The notes: generated by a model from the sequence alone, not told the origin. 64,000 bases of DNA from DAHUYF01 sp035623985 (GCA_035623985.1 DASPSJ010000089.1:29201-93200), one strand, 5' to 3'. Positions 7,510 to 15,286 are shown, numbered from the stretch's first letter. A program made the numbers and translations.

Positions 7510-7736
7510 GATCGTCCTTCCATCGCCTGATAGAGAGCATCGCGATCGGCGATGTCGACGAGCGCGCCGCCGCCGTGAAAGCTCGGCAGGGCCGGAGGAC
7601 TCTCTCGTTTCCGTTGCGACCGGAGCAGCAGGCGCAGCGCCGTCTCGACCATTTCGGACATGGTGCGGCCCTGGCGCGCGGCCTCGCGCCTGAGTTCCGC
7701 CATGACGGTGTCGTCGATATTGAGCGTGGTCTTCAT
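7506..7736 (-). CDS. vapB: VapB-type ribbon-helix-helix antitoxin
   Basis: 76 residues beginning MKTTLNIDDTVMAELRREAARQGRTMSEMVETALRLLL, a classic ribbon-helix-helix DNA-binding domain. The C-terminal tail (SFHGGGALVDIADRDALYQAME) would wrap the PIN toxin. It overlaps vapC by 4 bases, the usual coupled order of antitoxin then toxin. Such antitoxins repress their own promoter; just upstream (7737-7770) the sequence alternates ATACCATATATATGGCGATAT, a small palindromic AT-rich stretch that would suit an RHH operator. Confidence 0.88.
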   Translation of the reverse strand: MKTTLNIDDTVMAELRREAARQGRTMSEMVETALRLLLRSQRKRESPPALPSFHGGGALVDIADRDALYQAMEGRS

Positions 7737-7739
7737 GTA

Positions 7740-7772
7740 TGGCTATCCATACCATATATATGGCGATATGGC
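7740..7772 (-). promoter_or_regulatory. AT-rich palindromic region upstream of vapBC, probable promoter-operator
   Basis: Directly before the vapB start an AT-rich stretch contains CCATATATATGG (a perfect 12-base palindrome) flanked by GGCTATCCATA and GCGATATGG. It stands out against the GC-rich surroundings and sits where autoregulated toxin-antitoxin promoters lie. The operator role is inferred from position and symmetry. Confidence 0.45.
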
Positions 7773-7823
7773 AACGCGGCGCCGGGGCCGGAGCGGTTTT
7801 CCGATGCCGGCGGCAACCCGCTT

Positions 7824-7862
7824 CGTCCTGAGGAGCGCCCGCAGGGCGCGTCTCGAAGGACG
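7824..7862. repeat. Dispersed GAGGAGCG palindromic repeat, copy 1
   Basis: Outer arms CGTCCT (7824-7829) and AGGACG (7857-7862) enclose GAGGAGCGCCC-GCA-GGGCGCGTCTCGA, whose inner stem is GCGCCC/GGGCGC. The same element recurs twice in opposite orientations at 38611-38656 and 38699-38743. It is non-coding and lies between vapB and the TPR gene. Confidence 0.8.
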
Positions 7863-8014
7863 CACCGTTGCCGATGCAGCCGGACCCGTTCCGAGCGATC
7901 CGTCCGTTGCGGAAAGCCACGCAAAAGACCACGGCGGCAGCCCCCGCGCGCAGCAGCATTCCTTCGAAAATAGAAGTAAAGTGAGGATACGCGCGCGCCG
8001 TAACGGGGGCTTCC

Positions 8015-9802
8015 ATGGCGGCAAGGCCAAGCATCTTTCGCTTCACGCTTCTGGCTTTCTTGCTGGCGGCAGCGAACGCCGCCGCGGCGCAAGGCACGGA
8101 TGATGCCGCCGCCAGGCAGAACCGGCTCCAACAGGACCTTGCGGTGCTCAAAGCGACCGAGGAGCTGCGCGACAAGCAGACGGCGTTCGAGCATGATCTG
8201 GCGGCGCTCAAGGATGCGGACAAGGCGCTGGCCGACGCGCTCAACACGCGCATTGGCGACATCAACAACCGGATCGGTGATATAAGTCTCATTGCTGCTC
8301 TACTCGCGCTCTTCCTTGCCGCCGCCGGCGTCTTTGGCGCTATCAGCACGGTGCAACGCGCCACGCGAGAAGCTCGCGAAGCGGCTAATGAGGCAGCGAA
8401 GGCGTGGATCAAAGACAACGAACAACAGCTACGCCAGGAAATGGGCGATCTGCGCGAGCGGCTGCGACAAGAGCTCGAGCAGTTGCGGCTTGAGGTCCGG
8501 AAGCTTGCCGATCAAGCAAAGCTTGAGATCGGCACGAAAGTGCGCGAAGTCGAAGATGCCAAGAACCGCCTTCAAGAAGCTCTGGCCTCTGGCCAGCGGC
8601 CTGAACCGACCGCTTCCGAACGAGAAGCGCTGCAAGCCGTCCTCAAAGGCAAGGCGGAGCGGGATTACACCGTCAAGGATTGGGAGGACCGCGCTTTCGC
8701 AGCCTATGCCGAAGGCAAGCCCGCTCTCGCCGCGGAATATTTCGATCAAGCCGCACAGTCGCCCGACGCCAGCCAAGCGCAGATAACGCAATTCCTGTTC
8801 AACCGCGGCGTATTGCTGGGCGAGCTCGGGCGCGGGGAGGAAGCGATCAAGGCCTATGACGAGGTGCTGTCGCGGTTCGGCGACGCCCGCGAGCCGGCAC
8901 TGCGCGAGCCGGTGGCCAAGGCGCTCGTCAACAAAGGTGTCAGCCTGAGCCAGATCGGGCGCGGGGAGGAAGCGATCAAGGCCTATGACGAGGTGCTGTC
9001 GCGGTTCGGCGACGCCCGCGAGCCGGCACTGCGCGAGCAGGTGGCCAAGGCGCTCTTCAACAAAGGCAACACGCTGGGCGAGCTCGGGCGCGGGGAGGAA
9101 GCGATCAAGGCCTATGACGAGGTGCTGTCGCGGTTCGGCGACGCCCACGAGCCGGCACTGCGCGAGCAGGTGGCCAAGGCGCTCTTCAACAAAGGCGTCA
9201 GGCTGGGCGAGCTCGGGCGCGGGGAGGAAGCGATCAAGGCCTATGACGACGTGCTGTCGCGTTTCCGCGACGCCCCCGAGCCGGCATTGCGCGAGCAGGT
9301 GGCCAAAGCGCTCTTCAACAAAGGCGTCAGCCTGGGCCAGCTCGGGCGCAGGCAGGAAGCGATCAAGGCCTATGACGAGCTGCTGTCGCGCTTCCGCGAC
9401 GCCCCCGAGCCGGCATTGCGCGAGCCGGTGGCCGGAGCACTGAACAGCAAAGGATTTGCGCAGCTCATCAAGGCCAAGAATGGTTGGAACGAACAGGAAG
9501 CGAGGACAGCGCTTCTGCATCAGTCGCTTGACTGCTTCAACCGCGCTCTTGCCGACACGAGTGATAAAAGCATCGTCCTGGGAAATCGCGGCTACGCGAT
9601 GTTCCTGCTGGGCCAGCGGGAGGAAGCGCGGCAATCGCTGCGCGAAGCGCTCGAGCAAGGCGGCGAGCGCTTGCGGGATGCGGAACTCGAAGATTCCAAC
9701 ATCGCTCCCGTGCCGGAAGACGACGCCTTCCGCGCTCTGATTGCCGAGCTATGGGCCGAGATTCAGGACAAACGCCCCGGAAGCGACGGGAAGGATGCTT
9801 AA
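8015..9802 (+). CDS. Membrane-anchored TPR-repeat protein with five near-identical repeats
   Basis: 595 residues. Signal-like N-terminus (LLAFLLAAANAAAAQG), a heptad-rich segment (about 30-90), one strong TM helix (ISLIAALLALFLAAAGVFGAI, about 90-110), a long charged coiled coil (about 115-200), then tetratricopeptide repeats. Five consecutive 43-residue units each contain EEAIKAYDEVLSRF and PALREQVAKALFNKG. They are longer than the classical 34-residue TPR. Two degenerate TPRs follow. TPR superhelices bind partner proteins; the partner is unknown. The stop codon overlaps that of the convergent trpS. Function not assignable beyond a membrane-tethered scaffold. Confidence 0.8.
   Translation: MAARPSIFRFTLLAFLLAAANAAAAQGTDDAAARQNRLQQDLAVLKATEELRDKQTAFEHDLAALKDADKALADALNTRIGDINNRIGDISLIAALLALFLAAAGVFGAISTVQRATREAREAANEAAKAWIKDNEQQLRQEMGDLRERLRQELEQLRLEVRKLADQAKLEIGTKVREVEDAKNRLQEALASGQRPEPTASEREALQAVLKGKAERDYTVKDWEDRAFAAYAEGKPALAAEYFDQAAQSPDASQAQITQFLFNRGVLLGELGRGEEAIKAYDEVLSRFGDAREPALREPVAKALVNKGVSLSQIGRGEEAIKAYDEVLSRFGDAREPALREQVAKALFNKGNTLGELGRGEEAIKAYDEVLSRFGDAHEPALREQVAKALFNKGVRLGELGRGEEAIKAYDDVLSRFRDAPEPALREQVAKALFNKGVSLGQLGRRQEAIKAYDELLSRFRDAPEPALREPVAGALNSKGFAQLIKAKNGWNEQEARTALLHQSLDCFNRALADTSDKSIVLGNRGYAMFLLGQREEARQSLREALEQGGERLRDAELEDSNIAPVPEDDAFRALIAELWAEIQDKRPGSDGKDA
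8827..9471 (+). repeat. 129-bp in-frame tandem repeat, five units, inside the TPR gene
   Basis: The sequence CGGGCGC(G/A)GG(G/C)AGGAAGCG begins each unit at 8827, 8956, 9085, 9214 and 9343, a constant 129-base period. Units 1 to 4 are almost identical, while unit 5 and the last half-unit have diverged. The low divergence shows recent expansion or gene conversion. Confidence 0.95.
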
Positions 9803-10797
9803 GGCCGCAGCAGCCCCATGATGTCGAAGACCGCGCCGAGATTGGGCTGGGCGATCGCCTGCGCGCGCTCGGTGCCGCGGCGCAGCACGGCGTCGATATA
9901 GCCGGCGTCCGCCACGAGGCGGCGCATCTTGCCGCCGATCCGGCCGAGCACCTCGACCGCGAGATCGGCGAGCTGCTGCTTGAAGTCGGAGAAGTTCCTG
10001 CCGGCGAAGAGCGCCACCGCCTCTTCGCGGCCGAGATTGGCGAGCGCGGCGTAGATGCCCAGCAGATTGTCCGCCTCGGGCCTTGTGTCGGCCTCGGCAA
10101 GCGTCGCCGGCAGCGGCTGGGGATCGGTCTTGGCCTTGCGGATCTTGAGCGCGATGGTGTCGGCATCATCGGTCATGTTGAGGCGCGAATAGTCCGAGGG
10201 GTCGGATTTCGACATCTTCCTGGTGCCGTCGCGCAGGCTCATGACGCGCGCCGCGGTGCCGAAAATCTGCGGCTCCGGCAGCGGGAAGAACTCGGTGCCG
10301 TAGCGCCGGTTGAAAGCGCCGGCGAGGTCGCGCGCGAGCTCCAGATGCTGCTTCTGGTCCTCGCCCACCGGCACATGCGTCGCCTTGTAGAGCAGGATGT
10401 CGGCGGCCATCAGCACGGGATAACCGTAAAGCCCGAGCCCCGCCTCCTCGCGGTGCTTGCCCGCCTTCTCCTTGAATTGCGTCATGCGGTTGAGCCAGCC
10501 CAAGGGCGTCAGGCAGCCGAGCAGCCAGCCAAGCTCGGCATGGGCGGGCACGGTGCTCTGGTTGAAGATGATGCAACGCTCGGGATCGATGCCGGCGGCG
10601 ATATAGGCCGCCGTCACCTCGCGCGTCTGGGCGCGGAGCTGGGCCGGGTCCTGCGGCTGGGTCAGCGCGTGCAGGTCGACGATGCAGAAGATGCAGTCAT
10701 AGTCCCGCTGCAGCGCGACCCAGTTGCGGATCGCGCCGAGATAGTTGCCGAGATGCAGATTGCCGGTGGGCTGTACGCCCGAGAAGATGCGGTTCAT
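9799..10797 (-). CDS. trpS: Tryptophanyl-tRNA synthetase
   Basis: 332 residues, the normal bacterial size. Class I signature GNLHLGNYLG (HIGH equivalent, residues 12-21), GYPVLMAADILLYKATHVPVGEDQKQH and KMSKS in GTRKMSKSDPSD. The enzyme charges tRNA-Trp using ATP. The start is the ATG at 10795-10797, giving the standard MNRIFSGVQPTG; the longer open frame to 11067 overlaps murJ and is a shadow. It follows murJ on the same strand by 31 bases. Its stop codon shares the palindrome TTAA (9799-9802) with that of the convergent TPR gene. Confidence 0.97.
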   Translation of the reverse strand: MNRIFSGVQPTGNLHLGNYLGAIRNWVALQRDYDCIFCIVDLHALTQPQDPAQLRAQTREVTAAYIAAGIDPERCIIFNQSTVPAHAELGWLLGCLTPLGWLNRMTQFKEKAGKHREEAGLGLYGYPVLMAADILLYKATHVPVGEDQKQHLELARDLAGAFNRRYGTEFFPLPEPQIFGTAARVMSLRDGTRKMSKSDPSDYSRLNMTDDADTIALKIRKAKTDPQPLPATLAEADTRPEADNLLGIYAALANLGREEAVALFAGRNFSDFKQQLADLAVEVLGRIGGKMRRLVADAGYIDAVLRRGTERAQAIAQPNLGAVFDIMGLLRP

Positions 10798-10828
10798 GCG
10801 GCGGTTATCGCCGCGCCGCCGCGGCCGG

Positions 10829-12370
10829 TCAAGCCGCCCGGCGGGCGAAGCGCCGGCGCAGCGCGCCGAGATCGGCGATGCCGAGGAGCAGCGCCAGCAG
10901 CGCAAAACCGGCAAGCCCGCCGAAGACCAGCGCCGCCAGCGCCGCCAGCTTTGCCGCGAGCGGGCCGGCAAGCGCGCCCGCCAGCAACGCCTCCAGCGCC
11001 AGCAGCAGCGCGCCCATGCCGAGCGCCGCCAGCAGGATGCGCGGCAGCGCGCGGCGCGCGCGCGCATCGAGCGCGAAATGGCCGCGCCGGCGCAGCCCGG
11101 CGATGAGCAGCAGCGCGTTGACCCAGCCGGCGATCGAGAGCGCCATGGCGATGCCGGTCTGCGCCAGGAGCCAGCCCAGCGCCAGCGTCAGCGCCACGTT
11201 CACCGCCATGGTGAGAGCGGCGATCTTCACCGGCGTCGTCGTGTCGTGGCGGGCGAAATAACCCGGCGCCATCACCTTGACGATAACGAAGGCCGGCAGC
11301 CCCGCGGCGTAGGCGCCGAGCGCCGGCGCGGTGGCGGCGGTGTCAAAGGCGGTGAACTTGCCGTGCTGGAACAGCACCGCCAGGATCGGCTGCGCGGCGA
11401 CGGCAAGCCCCACCGCCGCCGGCACGGTCAGCAGCAGCGCCAGCTCCAAGCCGCGATTCTGCGTCGTATTGGCGGCTTCGGCGTCGCCCAATCGCACCTG
11501 GCGCGACAGCGGCGGCAGGATCGCCGTGCCGACGGCGATGCCGAGCACGGCGAGCGGAAGCTGGTTCAGCCGGTCAGCGTAGTTGAGATAGGAGACGGCG
11601 CCCGTCGGCAGCAGCGAGGCCATCGCCGTCGAGACGACGAGGTTGATCTGCAGCACGCCGGCGCCGAAGACGCCCGGCAGCATGATGCGCAGCAGCCTTT
11701 TCACGTCGGGCGTGAGCCGCGGCAGCGGCAGCGCCAGCGGCAGCCCCGCCCGGCGGCAGGAGACCATCAGCCAAAGGAACTGCGCCAACCCCGCCGCCGC
11801 CACCGCCCAGGCGAGCGCCTCGCCGGTGAGCGGCCGCGCCGCCAGCAGCACCGCGATGAGAAAGAGGTTGAGCAGCGCCGGCGTCACCGCGGTGGCGGCA
11901 AACCGCTCCAGCGAGTTGAGCACGCCGCCTTGCAGCGCCGTCAGCGAGATGAAGACGAGATAGGGAAACATGATCCGCGTCAGCTCGACGGCGAGCGCGA
12001 ATTTTCGCGGCTCGGCGCGGAAGCCCGGCGCGATCACGTCGAGGATGACGGGCGCCAGCGTCTCGCCCGCAAGCAGGAAGAGCAGCAGCACCAGCAGCAG
12101 CACGGCGAGCGCATCCTCGGCAAAGCGCCGTGCCGCCTCGCGCCCCTCCTCGGCGACCTTGCCGGCGAAGAGCGGCACGAAGGCCGCGCTGAACGCGCCT
12201 TCGGCGAAGAGGCTGCGGAACATGTTGGGGAGCCGCAGCGCGACGAAGAAGGCGTCGGAGACCGGGCTCGCGCCGAGGAAGGCCGCCACCAGCATCTCGC
12301 GCACGAAGCCCAAGACCCGGCTCACCATGGTATAGCCGCCGACCGTGGCGACCGAGCGCAACAGAGCCAT
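10829..12370 (-). CDS. murJ: Lipid II flippase MurJ
   Basis: 513 residues, about 14 hydrophobic helices. The start TVGGYTMVSRVLGFVREMLVAAFLG and the loop SDAFFVALRLPNMFRSLFAEGAFSAAFVPLF are MurJ/MviN hallmarks carrying essential arginines. It flips lipid II across the inner membrane for peptidoglycan synthesis (MOP superfamily). Followed by trpS in the same direction, a common alphaproteobacterial pairing (glnD-murJ-trpS is usual in the class; here glnD lies about 27 kb away, so the order has been broken). Confidence 0.97.
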   Translation of the reverse strand: MALLRSVATVGGYTMVSRVLGFVREMLVAAFLGASPVSDAFFVALRLPNMFRSLFAEGAFSAAFVPLFAGKVAEEGREAARRFAEDALAVLLLVLLLFLLAGETLAPVILDVIAPGFRAEPRKFALAVELTRIMFPYLVFISLTALQGGVLNSLERFAATAVTPALLNLFLIAVLLAARPLTGEALAWAVAAAGLAQFLWLMVSCRRAGLPLALPLPRLTPDVKRLLRIMLPGVFGAGVLQINLVVSTAMASLLPTGAVSYLNYADRLNQLPLAVLGIAVGTAILPPLSRQVRLGDAEAANTTQNRGLELALLLTVPAAVGLAVAAQPILAVLFQHGKFTAFDTAATAPALGAYAAGLPAFVIVKVMAPGYFARHDTTTPVKIAALTMAVNVALTLALGWLLAQTGIAMALSIAGWVNALLLIAGLRRRGHFALDARARRALPRILLAALGMGALLLALEALLAGALAGPLAAKLAALAALVFGGLAGFALLALLLGIADLGALRRRFARRAA

Positions 12371-12910
12371 GGGGCGGAGGGTGTAGAGGAATTCGCCCCG
12401 AGGCGAAAGGGGAGCGGCGGCGCTTGTCTTTTGCGCCCAGCGCGGTTAGTGCTGTGACTCTAACGGTTCGTTCCGTTGAACGTCATGGCCGGGCCGCCCA
12501 TAGGGCCAGTCCCAGCCATGTCTCGCAGCGAGTAGCGGAACCACGTGGATGGCCGTGACAAGCACGGCCATGACGGCTGGAGAGGTCCGGAATCATTTGT
12601 TGGACACGGTACACTAGCACGCAACCAGAGCCCTCTCCGCCCGCTTGGGGGGCGCAATCCGTTCGATCGCTTTGCGATCGAACCCAAGTGGGGCCGACCG
12701 CAGAGCGGTCGGCCGGGTTGCGGGCGCGAGCGCAGCGAGCGGGTGAGGTGGGTGCTGGTGGCGGGCGCGGCCTTGTGCCGGCAAGACACCTCACCCTCCC
12801 CGTCGCTCTCGCGACGGGAGCGACCGTCGGGCGGTCGCTCCCTCTCTCCCCGCTTCGCGCGGAGAGGGAAGCGGGCGCGCCTCTGATCCCTGTGCGAAGC
12901 GGAGGCAGAT
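12371..12910. other. 540-base intergenic region rich in palindromes, between murJ and dapB
   Basis: No convincing gene. The region holds several hairpins: GGCCGTG-ACAAG-CACGGCC (12551-12569), GTTCGATCG-CTTTG-CGATCGAAC (12660-12682), GGCCGACCG-CAGAG-CGGTCGGCC (12692-12714), the decamer pair at 12741-12796 and GGGAGCGACCG-TCG-GGCGGTCGCTCCC (12817-12842), then GCTTCGCGC near 12862. Such stacked palindromes resemble degenerate dispersed intergenic elements. Open frames here are low-complexity shadows. Confidence 0.75.
12741..12796. repeat. GGGTGAGGTG/CACCTCACCC inverted decamer element, copy 1
   Basis: GGGTGAGGTG (12741-12750) pairs perfectly with CACCTCACCC (12787-12796) across a 36-base loop. 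The same decamers occur in the opposite order at 23341-23394, so this is a dispersed intergenic repeat rather than a chance hairpin. Confidence 0.75.
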
Positions 12911-13741
12911 ATGGCTGATCGTCGCGTCGCCATCACCGGAAGCGGCGGCCGCATGGGGCGGATGCTGGTGGCCGAAGTGCATGCGGCGCCGGACCTCGCG
13001 CTTGCCGGCGGCAGCGAGGCGCCGGGCAGCCCGCTCCTCGGCCGCGATATCGGCGAGCTTGCCGGCATCGGCCCCGTTGGACTCACGGTGACGGCGGATG
13101 CGGCAGCGCTGATCGGCAAGGCCGACATCGTCATCGATTTCACCACTCCCGCGGCCTCGGTCGAGCATGCGCGGCTCTGCGCGGAGCGCGGCGCGGCGCT
13201 CGTGGTCGGCACCACCGGCCTCGACGCGACGCAGGCGACGGCGCTCGAAGCGGCGGCCAAGCGCATCCCCGTCGTCTGGGCGCCCAATATGAGCCCGGCG
13301 GTCACGCTGCTGCAGGGCCTCGTCGCCGAGGCGGCGCGGCGGCTTGGCGAGGATTACGACATCGAAGTGCTGGAGATGCATCACCGGCACAAGGTCGACG
13401 CGCCCTCGGGCACGGCGCTGGCGCTCGGCCGCGCGGCGGCCGACGGCCGCGGCATCGATCTCGCCGGCCGCAGCCAGCGCGTGCGCGACGGCCATACCGG
13501 GCCGCGCAAGCGCGGCGACATCGGCTTTGCCACGCTGCGCGGCGGCGACGTCGTCGGCGATCACAGCGTCATCTTCGCCGGCGAGGGCGAACGGCTCGAG
13601 CTTACCCACCGCGCCGGCAGCCGGCGGCTCTTCGCCCTGGGCGCGCTGCGCGCGGCGCGCTGGGTCGCGGGCCGCAAGCCCGGGCTCTACGGCATGAAGG
13701 ACGTGCTGGGGCTCTCGGAACCGGCATCATCGAGGGCGTAA
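12911..13741 (+). CDS. dapB: 4-hydroxy-tetrahydrodipicolinate reductase
   Basis: 276 residues. N-terminal nucleotide motif GSGGRMG (10-16), DFTTPAAS, VVGTTGL, then the catalytic segment EMHHRHKVDAPSGTAL (active-site His and Lys, and the (S/T)GT(A/S) loop) and GEGERLELTHRAGSRRLFALGALRAA. It reduces the dihydrodipicolinate precursor with NAD(P)H in the diaminopimelate/lysine pathway. The TAA stop is immediately followed by the ATG of the SLATT-like gene (TAAATG), so the accessory operon may be translated from the dapB transcript. Confidence 0.97.
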   Translation: MADRRVAITGSGGRMGRMLVAEVHAAPDLALAGGSEAPGSPLLGRDIGELAGIGPVGLTVTADAAALIGKADIVIDFTTPAASVEHARLCAERGAALVVGTTGLDATQATALEAAAKRIPVVWAPNMSPAVTLLQGLVAEAARRLGEDYDIEVLEMHHRHKVDAPSGTALALGRAAADGRGIDLAGRSQRVRDGHTGPRKRGDIGFATLRGGDVVGDHSVIFAGEGERLELTHRAGSRRLFALGALRAARWVAGRKPGLYGMKDVLGLSEPASSRA

Positions 13742-14323
13742 ATGCCGAGCGAGCCCGCATCTTCGGCCGGCACGCCCGCGGCGAGCAGTAGCGGTAATGC
13801 GCATCGGCAGCAGCAACTTTATTGGGCGCAGCTAGTCCAATTGAAGGTGGCGAGCAGTTATATTCGGCGCTACCGAGATCGGCTCGCAACTCACGTTACC
13901 GCCCTCGGTATTCTACGTGCTGTCGCATCTAGCGGGTCGATCGCCGGTTGGGCCATCTGGCATCAATTCGCGTTTGTATGGGGCTGCATTATCGCAGCCT
14001 CACAGCTAGCGGATGCGCTTAAAGACGTCTTCCCGTTTACCCGGCGACACAAGGCCGCAAACGAGCACACTATGGCGCTTGATAGCTTGTTCATCGATGC
14101 GCAACTAGAATGGGAAAATATCTATGCGGGTCGGTTCAGCGATATCGAGATCATGAACCGTCGCCATAAGCTCATGAAATTACAGCATGATTTGGAAGCA
14201 AAAAACTTTCCCGACGGATTGGCAACGAATAGGCCGATGTTCGAGCTAGCGCAAACCGAGGCGGAGACTTACTTTAAAACCACCTACGATGTAGAGGTCG
14301 TTCATGCCGGAACCGATTCGTAA
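13742..14323 (+). CDS. Predicted two-TM membrane protein, SLATT-like, first gene of a low-GC three-gene insertion
   Basis: 193 residues, not recognised with certainty. A Ser/Ala-rich start is followed by an amphipathic helix (WAQLVQLKVASSYIRRYRDR, 28-47), two adjacent hydrophobic helices (about 52-74 and 76-91) and a long charged helical tail (about 100-180: DSLFIDAQLEWENIYAG, RRHKLMKLQHDLEAK). This helix, TM hairpin and helical tail layout is that of SLATT-type (SMODS/SLOG-associated 2TM) effectors, which are thought to form membrane pores in nucleotide-signalling conflict systems. No SMODS or SLOG gene is nearby. GAGGG precedes the ATG, which abuts the dapB stop. Codon use is visibly more AT-rich than dapB. 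It overlaps the next gene by 20 bases. The SLATT assignment is from layout only. Confidence 0.6.
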   Translation: MPSEPASSAGTPAASSSGNAHRQQQLYWAQLVQLKVASSYIRRYRDRLATHVTALGILRAVASSGSIAGWAIWHQFAFVWGCIIAASQLADALKDVFPFTRRHKAANEHTMALDSLFIDAQLEWENIYAGRFSDIEIMNRRHKLMKLQHDLEAKNFPDGLATNRPMFELAQTEAETYFKTTYDVEVVHAGTDS

Positions 14324-14483
14324 AATCGTCGAGAACGGCGAGCTCGGCAAAAGCCTAATCATGCCCGACGTGACTATTAAAGTGCCGATGCCAAGGGGCG
14401 CGGCCATCCCTGCACGCGAGCCTTCCATGCCGAGCCAAGGGCAAGGGACTGGAGCAAATGGTGGACAATCCGGGCAAAAGTAA
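14304..14483 (+). CDS. Micro-protein A of the SLATT-like operon
   Basis: 59 residues, too short for routine calling but supported by context. The ATG has GAGG upstream, the start overlaps the end of the SLATT-like gene by 20 bases, and the end overlaps the next micro-gene by 26 bases. The protein has no signal or TM segment. Residues 17-33 read SLIMPDVTIKVPMPRGA and the tail is Gly/Gln-rich. The following gene contains the same pattern (SAIMPPVKLRIPMPAGA), so the two are paralogues with consensus S-x-I-M-P-x-V-x-x-x-x-P-M-P-x-G-A. Function unknown. Confidence 0.65.
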   Translation: MPEPIRKIVENGELGKSLIMPDVTIKVPMPRGAAIPAREPSMPSQGQGTGANGGQSGQK

Positions 14484-14619
14484 AGCGCCGCCCGATAGCA
14501 AGGGCGAACGGCGCTTTGTTGCCGACAGCGCGATCATGCCACCGGTGAAGCTGCGCATTCCGATGCCGGCGGGCGCCAAGGCCACGGCGAAGCCAGCCCA
14601 AACATCGGATCAGCGATGA
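14458..14619 (+). CDS. Micro-protein B of the SLATT-like operon
   Basis: 53 residues from ATG (14458-14460) with GGAG five to eight bases upstream, overlapping micro-gene A out of frame. Charged N-terminal part (NPGKSKAPPDSKGERRF), then SAIMPPVKLRIPMPAGA at 24-40, nearly the same motif as in micro-protein A, then a short polar tail. The matching motifs make chance open frames unlikely. The motif spacing and Pro-Met-Pro turn suggest a short beta-strand or ligand-like peptide that binds a common partner, perhaps the SLATT-like protein; this is inference. Confidence 0.62.
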   Translation: MVDNPGKSKAPPDSKGERRFVADSAIMPPVKLRIPMPAGAKATAKPAQTSDQR

Positions 14620-14782
14620 CAGTCTGCGGCAAACTCAAAAATGAGGCCCGGCGGGGCGACGGGTAAGTCTCCCTGGGGGGCGACCGCATGGCCGTCCGCA
14701 GATGATACACGGGTCTCCCCGTGGGGCGATGCGGAGGTGCCGCAAAACAGCACGTCCCGTCGCCGCATCTTCTCGGTCAGAC

Positions 14783-15286
14783 CTAAAGGCGAGGCGAGAT
14801 ATGCCGGCGCCAGCGCGCCAGCGCCTCGCTCAGGCCCCGCGCCACGCCGCGCCGCTCCTCCGGGCCGAGGAAGCTGCCCACCACCAGCGAGCGGCCATGA
14901 GAGGTCAGCGTCAGGCGGCTGGTGTGCTCGTCCTTCTCTTCGAAGCGGACGCGCAGCCAGAAGGGCTGGAACTGCCAGCGCCGGCGCTCGCCATAGATGC
15001 TGACGCGGTCGACGGTGAGGCTGTCGTCGGTGAGCCGCAGCTCCTCGCGCTGGCGCGCCTGGCGATAGCTGAGGCGGAAGGCAAGATAGACCAGCGCCAC
15101 GTCGAGGCCGAAGAACGGCGTGACCGGCCAGGCGCCGCGCAGCACGAAGGCGAGGCTGATGCAGACGCTCGCCCCGCCCAGCGCGAGCATGAGGAACGCG
15201 AAGCCCCTGGGCGGCAGGCTGCGATGCGGCTTGAGCACGGCGGTGTAGTAAGGCTGGGACACGATCCCGGCGGTTTGCTCGCTCAT
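14783..15286 (-). CDS. DUF2244 inner-membrane protein
   Basis: 167 residues. N-terminal PYYTAVLKPHRSLPPRGFAFLML, two TM helices (about 28-48 and 56-72), then a soluble part with LTVDRVSIYGERRRWQFQPFWLRVRFEE, SRLTLTSHGRSLVVGSFLGPEER and LSEALARWR. The arrangement (two helices, PH-like C-terminal domain) and the partnership with nth in divergent orientation are typical of DUF2244 in alphaproteobacteria. Its function is not established. The 160 bases downstream (14620-14782) hold only loosely repeated GC-rich sequence. Confidence 0.88.
   Translation of the reverse strand: MSEQTAGIVSQPYYTAVLKPHRSLPPRGFAFLMLALGGASVCISLAFVLRGAWPVTPFFGLDVALVYLAFRLSYRQARQREELRLTDDSLTVDRVSIYGERRRWQFQPFWLRVRFEEKDEHTSRLTLTSHGRSLVVGSFLGPEERRGVARGLSEALARWRRHISPRL

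Noticed and set aside
7743..8194. Minus-strand frames before the TPR gene (153 and 95 codons)
   Set aside because: They run through the GAGGAGCG repeat and the 5' end of the TPR gene and show no family.
10745..12457. 570-codon plus-strand frame across murJ
   Set aside because: Highly charged low-complexity shadow opposite the conserved flippase gene.
14641..14760. Loosely repeated GGGT...TCTCCC...GGGGCGA sequence after the micro-gene operon
   Set aside because: The two units agree only partly, with no clear ends; too weak to call an attachment site or island border.
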